Source: Saxidomus purpurata
Lineage: Eukaryota > Mollusca > Bivalvia > Venerida > Veneridae
Direction: 5' to 3'
Assembly: GCA_022818135.1 (NCBI GenBank)
Contig: JAFMSR010000019.1
Location: 4,555,293-4,619,292 of the forward strand
DNA length: 64,000 nt
Shown: piece by piece, positions 24,301-34,649 of the stretch
Layout: the number at the start of each line of letters is the position of its first letter
Position numbering within the stretch: position 1 is the first letter of the stretch
Program-made: the position numbers and the translations under genes
Notes under the pieces: generated by a model
The model's input: only the letters and a program-made list of their open reading frames with translations
Databases searched by the model: none
Told to the model about the DNA's origin: nothing

Positions 24301-25455
24301 TGTTGTTATTTGGACTTTAAAGATTAATATTAATTGTGTTAATGAGAGTTTTAAAGGTAATAGTTATTATGCTAATGGGACTTTAAGAGTTAATAATTAT
24401 TGTGCTCAAGGGACTTTGAGAGTTAATAATTATTGTTCTTATGGGACTTTAAGAGTAATAATGTTACTGTGCTAATGAGACTTCAAGAGTAAATGTTACC
24501 ATACATCACATGGTGATTTACATGATAATGACTATAATAGTTTCAATCATCTGAGTATAATAGTTTTTAACATTTCACATACCTTAAACAGTCAAAGTAA
24601 GGATTTTGTCCCTCCTCTTTCAAAATATCTTTCATTGCAGCAATTAGGTGATTGCCACCTAAAGTTTGATACGGCTCATCAACATCTTCAATGATGAAAT
24701 CGTCTGAAGAAATCTGTATGAAATCACAAATGTTTTATTTCTGAATATATAAAAATGTTTACATTTAGAAATTCTGTTTTGAAATACCAGTACATTTTCG
24801 CGTTATAAGGTTACAAAATGTTGTACGCATTTCAACTTTTGAATAATGTGCAATCAATGGTTCATATGCGAGAAATTGATTCATTCGTGCTTCTTTGTCA
24901 TTTTATTACTATGTATCCTAAGCTGTGAATATATTTTATTCAACAATAAAATATAGAGAGATAAAGGATATTTATTTGTTACAGTGAACATGTCATCTTT
25001 TGGTTTTCAAGAGTGAAATAAAATCAATATTTCACTGAAACAAAAAAATATTTATTTTTATTCTCTTTTTCGGCAGGAAATTCAGTAAAATTTGGAATTA
25101 TAGGATGTCTTACTCCACAAGGACAACACCAAAATGATTACTACCATCATTACTGAAAACGTAGCAAAAGAAGTCATATCTGTATTTGTCATACAACGGA
25201 AATGAAGCATCAGTTCATTACATTTAGACCGCACTTGATTAAAATAGCATAAAATAAACATTACTTCTTAATTAATATTAAATTGTAAAACTGATGTTAC
25301 CTCTCGGTTGAAGAGAACAGGAAGTCTTGTTATTCCAGAGTCTGGCTGTGCCTTAATTTTTCTTTTTAGGTCAGACACCCAAACCTGATCAAGATTTCTT
25401 AACTTAAATTCTTCATTTGGTTCTCCCAATTCGTCAATGCATACTTTGAAATGAC
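15378..25455 (-). CDS. ParB-like domain protein of the long-TIR element, spliced, 5' end not found
   Basis: Eight exons join in phase on the minus strand: 25301-25455, 24583-24713, 23567-23669, 23114-23206, 22029-22145, 18024-18136, 17129-17229 and 15378-15586. All introns use GT/AG and the sum gives 339 codons plus TAG. The N-terminal part reads as a ParB/sulfiredoxin-like fold: VWVSDLKRKI (helix), RLPVLFNRE (strand), then YQTLGGNHLIAAMKDILKEE in the place of the ParB 'G-x-H/R-R-x-x-A' box. It continues with a strand (VDVEIFVNL), SATEALFLSSWHNHK like the ParB 'ea..la..eN' segment, and a following helix (DKVRLARRVFEED). The usual Arg after GNH is Leu here. The C-terminal 200 residues are helical and charged, with no family recognised. 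Role is inferred: a nucleotide- or DNA-handling protein carried by the element. The first coding exon lies upstream of 25455 (the visible exon begins with the last two bases of a codon). Confidence 0.75.
15824..16356. mobile_element. MITE with 30-bp TIRs and an internal palindrome
   Basis: Ends 'ttttgatatttgcgactgta' and its inverse 'cggtcgcaaatatcaaa' flank about 530 bp. Inside, 'gttaacgcacgttttt' (about 15862) and 'aaaaaacgtgcgttag' (about 15955) form a second inverted pair. A related short remnant lies in both TIRs of the host element (about 14440-14510 and 31335-31390). It sits in the intron between the last two exons of the ParB-like gene. The target duplication could not be fixed. Confidence 0.7.
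16660..16830. repeat. Two direct copies of a 'cccagcgtgt..acacgttaca' unit
   Basis: The palindrome-like core 'cagcgtgtgacacgttaca' at about 16690 recurs as 'cagcgtgtaacacgttaca' at about 16802, each preceded by 'gattgatgatatttaaaaag' or a variant. Intronic; function unknown. Confidence 0.55.
18478..18600 (-). pseudogene. Decayed second copy of the ParB-like gene's last exon
   Basis: On the minus strand the stretch reads HVMKEADNDVTNWTVELIKRN, closely matching HVMKEAQNDVTTWNVQIIIKRN in the real last exon (15378-15586). The acceptor side is lost. It lies upstream of the exon at 18024-18136, inside the intron that follows 22029. A shorter third trace occurs at about 21750-21790 ('accattcctctttataatta'). 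Confidence 0.6.
18985..19055 (-). pseudogene. Decayed copy of the 18024-18136 exon
   Basis: Minus-strand 'atatttagacaactgcaag' repeats the start of the exon at 18136, including an acceptor-like sequence altered from 'attag' to 'attac'. It then reaches a stop after IFRQLQAVTSENRTMYI. Together with the exon relic at 18478-18600 it shows internal duplication within the gene. Confidence 0.55.
19262..19372. mobile_element. Small palindromic MITE
   Basis: Arms 'ttataggtctatattac' and 'gtaatatggacctataa' surround 'tggaataaacaaatttattg'. A second member with the same arms is at about 36668-36812. No target duplication determined. Confidence 0.6.
22213..22400. repeat. Intronic repeat, 'gagcacgaggttcag' family, copy 1
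   Basis: Shares 'gagcacgaggttcag', 'cgggaacgaggctctgc' and 'gaggctctg' strings with 23323-23465 in the same orientation. Not coding. Confidence 0.65.
23323..23465. repeat. Intronic repeat, 'gagcacgaggttcag' family, copy 2
   Basis: Second member of the family at 22213-22400, in the intron between the exons at 23567 and 23206, about 1.1 kb away. Diverged. Confidence 0.65.
23725..24500. repeat. About 31-bp minisatellite in an intron
   Basis: More than twenty imperfect units of 'gggactttaagagtaataat' followed by 'tattgtgctaat'. It fills most of the intron between the exons at 24583 and 23669. Open frames across it are periodic artefacts. Confidence 0.85.
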
Positions 25456-26694
25456 CTAACATGGACAAAATATTTACTATAGAATAATTCAATATTGCAT
25501 CTTTATATATAGTATTTTACATATTCATATAATATTTTAGTAGAATTTATGGAAACAATGATTAAATAGAGGGTAATATCTTGTTATTCTTTCTTATGCC
25601 TTGGGCTAGATCCACATAAATTCCATCAATTAACCATGGCAACGTTGTAAAATGAGATATTGTTTGTGTTGTTTGATTTTATTGAATGGATTTTTAGGAT
25701 AAGCTGTAAGTGTTCCGCAACATGTAAGTGACTTTATGTATATGTATCTGTTTCACATTGATTCAATATAGGGCCTTTACTTCAATTACGTGATTTTTTA
25801 AAATTATTTTGAATATAAATGCCAGCCCTTTATAAAGACTAGATCTAAAAAACAAATCGTGTATTTAATAATATCATACGGTCCTGTAATAAAATACTTT
25901 CTGTGACAAAATTTTCAACATAAAATTCTCGTATATACCTTTATGATGTGTTTCGACCTGATTTTAGTTAGATCTAGACATATACGAGAAAAGTTGTGTA
26001 CTTTGGAAATCTATATCAAATCAGGACAAGTTTGTAACAAATAAATTATTTATCTTAATATAAGAAACTTAAAGAAAATAATTAAAACATATAGATCATT
26101 TTACATAGGCCGAATTAAAAATACATTTTTCCTGTCTTTTTCTTGTCGTGCATGATATTTCACCGAACGTCATTTAACACTCATTTTCAAGATTTTTTAA
26201 AAGAAATATCTGACAAACATCGCTAAGACACTGAAATAAAAAAATATATATGAAATGGTTTGTTTAACGTCTAAATTTTGTCTGGGCTGAAAAAATAAGA
26301 CTATCTTAAAGCTTACTCCGTATTTGAACAATGCGGTTGCCAGGTGCTTGTTTTCACCTTGGCAATATGGCGGATAATTGGTAACTACGGAAGTGACGTC
26401 ATGCCGACCTGATCAATAATACGCACCCTCGTAACAACCTTTCTGACAAATTTCCACGATATTTGGGCTGAAAATGTTTCCTCTAGAGTGTTAACAAGGT
26501 TTTTCCATATTTGGGCTGTGTGACCTAGTATTTGACCCCAGGTGACCCATATTAAAATTGAGATAGAAATCAAAACAAACAACCTTTCTGACAAATTGCC
26601 GGGATATTTGGACTGAAACAGTAGCCTGTAGAGACTTAACAATAAGAAATAAACATCACAAGTAATTAACAAAAATGTATGTCATCTTTTTCAG
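25456..26694. promoter_or_regulatory. Divergent intergenic/5' region of the element
   Basis: Lies between the first visible exons of the minus gene (25455) and the plus gene (26695). The true first exons and start sites of both should be here or, for the plus gene, in this gap. A candidate 'aatATGGCGGATAATTG' followed by GT at 26367 is out of phase with the exon at 26695, so no start is claimed. 26400-26640 contains two copies of a 'tttctgacaaatt..atatttgggctga' repeat. Confidence 0.4.
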
Positions 26695-29349
26695 CAATTC
26701 AACTTCATGAAATATACAACTTCGGAGAATACCTGCCTTTAAACAACATTTTCAATCACAGCAGACCACACGTTTTCAAAATTATAAAAGAGAATGGAAA
26801 AAGCAGTGATTTACACAAAAAAGTGGACTACAGACAAGGTACAGAGTAATAAAATTAATTATCACACATGTTTTTTATCAATTTTCTAAATCATCAGTGA
26901 GTTATCTAACATAAGATCTAAAATTACTGCCGACAATAAAAACTGAAAAATAATTTATTTTTCTGTTACATCCCACTGCTTCAGTTGGTACAATAATATA
27001 ATAAAAAAGGCTGAAAACCGATTATTAACTTAAGCTAAATACATTCTTCTTCATCTGATTATATACAAATCCTGAAAAAAAGTAATGTCTTTCCGTGAAC
27101 TTCCTCCTTCAGGGGATGTAATTGATCAGATCAATGCAGTATTACACAATATTAATATGAGGGATTATTATGCCTCAAATACATAAAAATTTCCATTAAA
27201 AATAAATAATCACTTCATCATACACAGCACTTTTTCTTTTTAAAAGTTGCAGTTACCAAATGTCAATGCATTTCATCTACTTGGTTATTTTTTTGGTATT
27301 ACGATGATTGACAACACAAATTGGAACATCTGCCAGAGATACTGTGGCCGTTACATGACAAACATGTCGGTTTGTCTAGATTTCATTGCATTTTGAATCC
27401 CAGTTATTTTCGGCATCACCATTAGCTATGTGATTTTATCCTTTTGCGAGAGTAATTACTACGGTAGGGATCCAGAAAGGCCCACTTCCAGAAAGGACCA
27501 GTCCTAAAAGGCCCAGTCCAAAAAGGCCCAATTTATCAAAGGTGCCAGAAAGGCCCACTTAAATGGTACCAGAAAGGCCCATTTTTTGGATACTATAATT
27601 ATAATGTGTTTTAATCATATGATTTTTTTTTTAAGTTTGCATTTTTTGTTTTAATGTTGATTATTATTTAGTGAATTTATAAACGTGTTTTAATCATGTT
27701 TTTTTCTTTAAAATTTGTATTAATGCTGATTATTTTTTAAAAAATCATTTATTTCACCATTGATATTTTTCGTATAAAATGCACCTCATTGTTTGCTATG
27801 CACTTTGCACTGTTTGTTGATTTTCCTTTACATTTTGGTTGTATGTAATAAATTCTCTATGTACATATTCTTTTATAATCTTTTAAAGTTACTATTTAAC
27901 ATATAAAATAAAACTGGTCCTTTCTGGTATGGGCCTTTCTGGTATAGGCCTTTCTGGATTTGGGCCTTTTCGGTACTGGTCCTTTCTGGAAAAGGGCCTT
28001 TCTGACACCCATTCATTACTACTTCAGCCGGTATTTCAGGTGTATAATATCTGAGTGAAATCTTCGAGTCACTGTTAATGATTGCCATAATAAAGTAAAA
28101 ATTTCAATCATGCCTTGCTACACTAATATACTATGTATTGTTGGTAGGTCAATCATTTAATCAAGATTAAATATATTATTGCCATCACTGAAAAGCGTCA
28201 TCTTGTTATTAAATCAACAAAATCTGGCAACTGCTATCGACAAATCTGTAGAGTTCATTACATTATTGCAAGAACTGCATGCGAATTAACAGTTTATCTG
28301 TTCATGCAAATTACTATTAACTCAACACTTATTTGTGGAATACATTGAAATTTCAAGATCTGTACCAGCTTTCCATCCAAGTCAGTAAATTTCAATCTGG
28401 GCGACTATTATTTCCATGTAATTCCAGGATCTTTGCGAGCAATAATTCATCGTTTAATGTGTATGTAAAATACCACAAAATTATGGTACATAATGAGTTC
28501 TGCAACAAAATTATGGTATCTGATGAGTTCAGAATGTCATTTGAACATGTTTGTAACATCCCCTTCAATAATTAATAAAACTATGTAAGTCTTTTTTCGA
28601 TTTTTTTCCAACATGATTAATCATCGGTTGAACAGGTGAAACAATGGCTGAATACACACGTGGTAGATGTGTGACTATAGATAAGATTTTTAACCCAAAC
28701 ATTAAAATGTACAAGAAAGTAACTACAAGAAAGTAATTTGCACAAAAGGACCACAATTGCATGCAGATAAAAAAACAGATAAAAAACACTCGATTAATAC
28801 ATAAATAAAAGAATACAAACCACTGACCTATATACAAACATAGGTAAAAACAAGGCTTAGATAATAGATAATACAGTGGTACAGTGTTAAAACTATAAAA
28901 AAAAATGACATGATTTACACATTCTTTGTTTTTAAAATGTTTAAATCTCATCATTAAAGAAAATAAATGTTGTTATGCCCATTGCTTTGAAATGACTTTT
29001 TATTACATTTCAGAACTGGAATAAATGTGAAGGGGAACACCTTCTAAAACATTGTCCTAAGGAGCCCCTAAAAAAAGTGTGCCCACAAATTGACAGGATT
29101 GATGAAAAAATCATTAATGATGTCCAGACATTTGCAAGGCAACTTGTATTAACAAAACATTATAAAATGACAAGTGAACACGTAAAAATACATTTGAATT
29201 TATAAAATATTCATTGGTTCACTTATCAAGTGTTAGTGAGTTTAAATAGCACTAAATGAATCTCTTTCAATTATGATCATAAGTATTTAAAGAACTACCT
29301 TAACATATAACTTAGGAGACGGAGAAAAAAGAGAGAGAGACAGACAGAC

Positions 29350-29394
<45 letters not shown>

Positions 29395-30262
29395 GAGTCT
29401 GCAAATATTTCATTGCTCATGCTATTTTTTTAGGTTCTACAGAGATGAAGAAATGGCTACTTTTTGGAGTAACTACTTTGAGGTATTGAGAGAGGAGGGT
29501 ACGTCGGATGCTTATAAAGTATTATTGGTTCATGAAGACATATAGTGTCTACAACATAGTTCATTTGAGAATACAGTATGGTTCTTTTATTTTAAAATGT
29601 TGTAGATAAAATAGATACAAGGTCACATAAAAATTTTATTCTATGAAGATACATTAATATAACTCACTCACTGTTTAACTTTTTAATGGCATTAACAATT
29701 TCATCACATTTGCTAATTATTTAATATTATAAAACTAAATAGTTGCTTACTGGTGTATTATTTTGAGACATTGGTTTGCAGAAAACAATTGGAATGATGA
29801 TGTGGTGGATGTCATAGAAAGACTTATGGCAAAACGTCAAACGGTTAATAATGAAAACAATAGAGACATTGAAGAACTTACACGAGATTTGGAAATACCA
29901 ATATTGGATGAACCGATACCCCTGTAATCATAGGGAAGCACAAGAATACGAAACGCAGTGCCACAGGCGAAGGAGATTTTGTTTTGTTGGACTGGGCCAA
30001 ATATGCGGACGAATGGCCGCAGGTCGCTAAACTGGTTGAGAAAGTCTCAGACACACACTGTAGGGTACATTGGTACAAGGGCGCTAAGACAACTGTCTGG
30101 TCTCCAGCTAACAGGAGGCTACAAGGGACCAGAGGAAGTACGACTGAACCTTTCATTGAGACTGTGGACAATGAAGTCATATGGCTGCGGGGGTTCAGTC
30201 TTACCCCCTCTGGACACCTTCCAAAAAATGCTAGAGCCGAGTTAGACAAATATTTTGATTAG
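26695..30262 (+). CDS. Second gene of the long-TIR element, partial model, frameshifted
   Basis: Exon-like blocks on the plus strand: 26695-26838 (NFGEYLPLNNIFNHSRPHVF), 29014 to about 29181 (CEGEHLLKHCPKEPLKKVCP), 29434-29498 (FYRDEEMATFWSNYFEVLRE) and 29782-30262. The last two join in phase through a strong 'GTACGT' donor. In the last block the frame changes at the four-C run 29919-29922: one extra C would join DEPIP to the downstream GKHKNTKRSATGEGD. The C-terminal 90 residues (FVLLDWAKYADEWPQVAKL, then CRVHWYKGAKTTVWSP and LTPSGHLPKNARAELDKYF) look like a small SH3/Tudor-like barrel. The phases between the first three blocks do not fit, so exons are missing. Function unknown; a nucleic-acid or chromatin-binding role is only inferred. 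The frameshift may be real decay or a homopolymer error. Confidence 0.55.
27463..28014. mobile_element. hAT-like MITE with 8-bp target duplication
   Basis: Ends 'ggtaggg..ccagaaaggccc' and, inverted, 'gggcctttctgacacccattc'. Flanked by ATTACTAC at 27455-27462 and 28015-28022. The subterminal regions are arrays of 'ccagaaaggccca' (left) and its inverse (right). It is nested in an intron of the plus-strand gene. An 8-bp duplication suits hAT-type transposition (established for that superfamily). It has no coding capacity. Confidence 0.8.
28300..28980. other. Intron, no feature
   Basis: AT-rich intronic sequence between blocks of the plus-strand gene. The 129-codon minus frame at 28565-28954 is rich in Phe/Tyr/Cys, as expected from AT-rich noncoding DNA; nothing supports it as a gene. 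Confidence 0.5.
29328..29396. repeat. (GA)n microsatellite
   Basis: Run of 'gagagaga' with 'gacagacagacag' at its start and 'gagaaagagag' at its end, intronic. Confidence 0.9.
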
Positions 30263-30520
30263 TTTTCCTGAATGTTTATATTACATGGTTCATACAGAAG
30301 TTCTGAGATAAAATTCAACTATTTTTCAAACACTTCTTAAGGTCTTTTTTTCTAATTTTCAAGGACTAAAATGATACGCAACATCAAACTTCATGTAGGG
30401 ATACATAGTAAAATGTCGCCTAAAATCATATTTGGAACACAATTTAGATAAGTGCCCTTGTGCCAATGTACCCTACTGGTTATTCAAATTAATATCATGC
30501 ATACTAAATGTTGATCATCT

Positions 30521-32167
30521 CTGTTTTTACTAACCCCACCACAAAAAATCAGGAAATTTCTGCATTTTCAGTAACATGCCAATATTTTCATTAATTTTCA
30601 GACAAATCATTTGAAACTTTTCTTGTGTCAGTTTTTGTATCATATCTCTGTAAATGATAACAAAGAGTTGCCCATTTGACACCTTGAATGTAAAAAAGGA
30701 TAATGTGAGAAACCATGAGAATATGAGAAACAGGGATATAAAGTCTTTTCTTCTCGTTGACTTTTTTAACTCACTTTCGCCCATAATGAGCTGTCTATAA
30801 GTATATCCAACACAACGCAATTACACTCGTGTTTGTTCTCATTAAAAACCTTTATCTGTGCTTTATAATTATCACCTGTGAGCAATGTCAATGTTACAAT
30901 TTTCCGCTAGGTCAATTTATATCCTGATATTGCTGATATTGAAGTAATATGTCAAGGCAGATTTTTATTAATAACTACTTGATTTGAATACATAGCCTGA
31001 CAATTTGGCGTTAACATTTTCAATGTTTGTTACTTCTTTTACATGTCCTTATGAATTTGCAATTCATGTCACTTTTTATTGGTTCATTCTAAATACAAAC
31101 AGAGTCAGATTAGCATTGTTATGCTGTATACTTTTACAAAATACATAAGCCAAATTTAATTTAAAAAACCGGCTATGTCAGTAGTTATTTCAGTAGACAG
31201 ACACGATTAGGAATTTGTATTGTAATGTGCATTGTTTTGTATATGCACATATTTCACTAAATATTCTGTTTGCCTGGTTATTAATTATTCATTTATTAAC
31301 ATAAGATACTGGTATATTACAGGAATAACTGATGTAATTTTTGATATTTGCGACTGTATGTTTGGGTTTAATGATCGCAAATATTTTTTAATGTCTATGT
31401 TATGTCATAAATTAAAATGTTTACTCAATTGTATGACTGTTACGTTTAAAGAATATTAAATTTCCATCACCTGTCCATCATAAAATTAAAACTGTATTCC
31501 TTGGGCAATTACTTGTTGTGTTTTTATTTCCATGAGATAGCACATTTTACAATGGGGAAATAAATTCTAAAGTATCATTATTTACATACAGTACTATGAA
31601 CTACTGGGATTTACATCAAAATTCTAGGGACCAAACAAAATTTGGGACGCCTGCCGCCGGTGGAATAGGGTCACAACGCCAACTCAGTATTTTACACCAC
31701 AAAACAAGTTATACAATTTCTTTTATATAATGTTACAGTATTACAGTAGTTAAGGCTTCGTAAAATATGACAGAACACATATTACAGGGTGGTGATTACA
31801 CATGACATTAGGTGACATTGGCCATATAAACTTTATTTAGATTTTCAAAAAAATGGAAAATGTTTGGTTTGTCCATGCATGCATGAGCAAAGGTGGTTTG
31901 TCCATGCATGCATGAGCAAAGGTGGTTTGTCCATGCATGCATGAGCAAAGGTGGTTTGTCCATGCATGCATGAGCAAAGGTGGTTTGTCCATGCATGCAT
32001 GAGCAAAGGTATGATTTTTTTTTTTAACTTGTAAACACAGATGACCAATCCATTGCTAACTAACATTTAGATAATACAAAAAATGAATAGGGCAAACTAA
32101 GCATCCAAAATGAAAACACCAGATTCTGTAATTGATGTCATATTCCGACTTTACATAATACATTGTT
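30521..32167 (-). repeat. Right terminal inverted repeat
   Basis: Reverse complement of 13578-15292, about 1647 bp. It begins at 'ctgtttttactaaccccacc' and ends 'tacataatacattgtt' next to the CCAA duplication. It contains five 29-bp units against seven on the left, and an extra A in the 'gagttaaaa(a)gtcaacg' run. Confidence 0.9.
31868..32012 (-). repeat. 29-bp tandem array in the right TIR, five units
   Basis: Units 'ccatgcatgcatgagcaaag' plus 'gtggtttgt' start at 31873, 31902, 31931, 31960 and 31989. Same sequence as the left array in inverse orientation, with two fewer units. Confidence 0.95.
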
Positions 32168-32799
32168 CCAAGCACTTGGATGGTTGTCAGCTGGAATTTA
32201 CTCAGATGTCTCATCCAGCCGGCTGAAAATTGCTTCTGTGTTTTATTGTGTTGGTGACATGGAAAGAGCAGCCTGTATGTGGATGTTATTCATTTCACAA
32301 CGCCATGGTCAATACAGATTTCTGCATATTATCAGCCAATTACAATGAAGAAGCTTTAAAGTATATTACAGTCTTTTGTGTAAGATTTCTGTCCACAGAA
32401 ATATACTGTATTCCAAAGGAGCTTCAGTATGAAATGTTCCGATCTACTGAAGACGAACGACAACATAGTGGGGAATATGATGACTGGATGGATTTAGCTG
32501 TTGTAGATTCCATTCCATATCTTTACTTTCTTCAGTACATGACCTATGGTTTCCTACAGAGATTACAAGACCAACAGCAAGCATTACGTAAGCTCCTCAG
32601 GGTTACTCTAAGAGAAAAATTCCTTGGACACAGGGAAACAGCCTGGAATCTGTTAGGACAGTGCATGGAGCAAGAAAATAAACTGAATGATGCATTGCAG
32701 TGTTATAGAAATTCACTTCCGGTCAGGCAAACAAATAATGTTGCAAGACTTCATATATGTAGGCTTCTGACCAGGCTAGTAGCTCTTGCAAACAGATAA
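32168..32799 (+). pseudogene. cGLR copy 2, right part, with 50-bp deletion
   Basis: Resumes the gene interrupted at 13577, starting with the duplicated CCAA. After 'ggaaagagcag' (about 32271) it lacks 50 bases present in copy 1 ('ctttaattct' to 'ttgctgag'), which shifts the frame. 'gagcagc' and 'ctgagcc' at the edges suggest a microhomology deletion. Beyond it the C-terminal coding sequence is intact in the other frame, including the TPR-like stretch and the ALANR end with TAA at 32797. Not translatable as a cGLR. Confidence 0.9.
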
Positions 32800-33531
32800 A
32801 CATGAAAACATTGGAACTAATCGAAAGATGTTTGAAGAAGTGTCTGCTTCACAAAATCTCTCATGTATACATATGTATATGATATTTTAAAAATAAGAAG
32901 GAGATATGACAATGTTGCACTGAAGGGACGTAATTCTACTGTAAAACTAAGGTTTAACATGCAGCCAACTGTATATAGTGTGACATTAAAAGCCTGCATG
33001 TAAAGTAAGTTCCAAACTTTTAAGAAATGTCAAGTAGGCGCATGCAGCAAGTTGCATTAAACTTCCAATCAAACTAAACTGATTCTTCATGTTCTGTGCA
33101 TACTGAAATAAATTATGAGTGACATGTATTTTCTTAAAACATGCTAATGATGAACTGTTTTCTGTTGTTCTCTTCTGGTGACTTGGTTTGTTTTCAGTAA
33201 TACATGTAAAAGAAATTAGATAATGATACGATAATCAAATTCTTCATTTGCTTTCCAAAATCCAGTTACAAAACATAGCATGATGCGGCCATTGTCTCCT
33301 TTTGAAATTTATGCTGGTTACTTCTTTAGGGGTCCCCCATCTGTGGTCGGGTGGTTAAGATAAGATAAGATAGGTTTATTTCGGTAAAAAATGCACATAT
33401 AACATGGCAATAACATTGATGATGCATGGTTACAAATAACAACAGTTGACATGCTATATAACATGACATGCATATTTATGAGCCATGAAATGCACACCAA
33501 TACCAGGGATAACAAAAAAAAGGGGAATAGA
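32800..33531 (+). other. 3' flank of cGLR copy 2
   Basis: Nearly identical to 10075-10858 without the LINE scrap. Homology ends after 'aaaaaaaaggggaata'. Includes a 'gataagataagatagg' run also present at 10688. Confidence 0.7.
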
Positions 33532-33864
33532 TTCCTCTTATTTCCATTGTGGTCCCTGTTATTGGAGGCATGACACAGAAAGTCATGTGATTTAACTAAT
33601 TATAAATATTTTTAACTTATTTGGAACACATAAAAATCACAATGAGATCAAATATATCACAGTCAAAGCTACATACATCACACTGAAAAGTTACTTATAT
33701 CACAATGAAAAGTGCATCACAGTAAGTTATAGTCATCCAATCATTAAAATACCAATCCTTACAATAAAACCAGTTGAAGATGAACTGTCATTTACATTTT
33801 ACATTAATTAAGATTTAATGTTACTGAAAAAATTTAAAAAGTTAGCTGGCCATTGAATTGACTT

Positions 33865-34172
33865 TGATTGATTGTTTGAACTTTTGGGAAGACTGTATAT
33901 CCCTAAGCGGCTGTGGAAGACTATTCCATAGGACAACCCCATTAAATGTAAATGACTTTTTACCAAAATTGCCAACTTTTGGTAAGCTGTAACGCCCTGT
34001 TTCACTAAACGTGTGGCACGAATCAGGATGGGAGTGCACAGTCACTCTGGATCGTGTACAGCGATCATGTGTAGAGCTAATGGGTATAAAATGCTCCTTA
34101 AGATAATCTGGGGCGGTGCCTGTTTAAATTTTATGAACATGACAGAGAGTGATCTGGTCCACTCTCTTTGAG
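33865..34172 (-). mobile_element. LINE fragment, C-terminal end of reverse transcriptase
   Basis: Matches 11498-11805 of the LINE beside copy 2: minus-strand FNGVVLWNSLPQPLRDIQ and upstream SHPDSCHTFSETGRYSLPK. Both ends are abrupt; only the last ~100 codons remain. Confidence 0.8.
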
Positions 34173-34394
34173 ATCATTATTTGCAATACAGTTAATATAA
34201 GTCTTACTTCATATATTGGTTTTTGTATTGTTTGAGAAATCTCCAAATTTATTTGTGAATTACGTTTTACATTTACGGTGTCATGTGCTTCAGTGAATTA
34301 TATTTGCGGTGTTTTCATTACAACTGCCACTGCAGTAAAAAAGAACAAAATTAGCAATTATATAGTATTATTAGTCGTACTTCATACATTGGTT

Positions 34395-34616
34395 TAGTTA
34401 CTTTAAGGTTTCGGGGGATAGTGCAAGATACAGAACGCGTTCCGTTCCAGAGACACCGTCTGGTTTTTTACCATCGCTGGTGTATACCACGGACCTCAAT
34501 TTTTAAGATCTCATCCGAAAGACCTTTAGTTATGTTAATGAAGGAGCGGGGATCGAAACTGCGATCCCTTGATTACAAGTCCAGTGTGTTACAAGTGGAC
34601 TACTGATCCGCTCCTT
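34395..34616 (-). repeat. tRNA-derived SINE, minus strand
   Basis: Minus strand begins with a tRNA-like head ('ggagcggatcagtagtcc' to 'gatcgcagtttcgatcccc', the latter a B-box). The tail reads, on the plus strand, 'ggtttcgggggatagtgcaag' and 'cagaacg'. Same tail at 34715-34772, 52160-52195 and 61000-61020, so these are members of one family. Confidence 0.7.
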
Positions 34617-34649
34617 AAGAAAGTCTGGTGTATGTATGTATGAGTTTTT

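Larger units (their letters stand above)
13578..32167. mobile_element. 18.6-kb element with about 1.7-kb terminal inverted repeats
   Basis: The two ends are inverted copies: 13578 starts 'aacaatgtattatgtaaag' and the right end closes 'ctttacataatacattgtt' at 32167. The repeat runs about 1.7 kb on each side. The insertion splits cGLR copy 2; comparing with copy 1 ('tctccccaagcacttgg') shows the 4-bp target CCAA duplicated at 13574-13577 and 32168-32171. Inside are two divergent intron-bearing genes with their 3' ends close to the TIRs (86 bp on the left, about 260 bp on the right), several nested MITEs and minisatellites. No DDE/D, YR or polymerase motif was recognised. A 4-bp target fits several superfamilies (for example Sola, Ginger, Chapaev, Academ, Kolobok), but none is supported by a visible protein. 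Age is modest: the TIRs differ mainly by small indels. Confidence 0.9.

Noticed and set aside
26367..26383. ATGGCGGATAATTG as first exon of the plus-strand element gene
   Set aside because: Splicing to the exon at 26695 gives an immediate stop; phases do not agree.
13578..32167. Polinton/Maverick
   Set aside because: Size and TIRs are similar, but the target duplication is 4 bp, not 6, and no polymerase, integrase, protease or capsid reading frame is visible.
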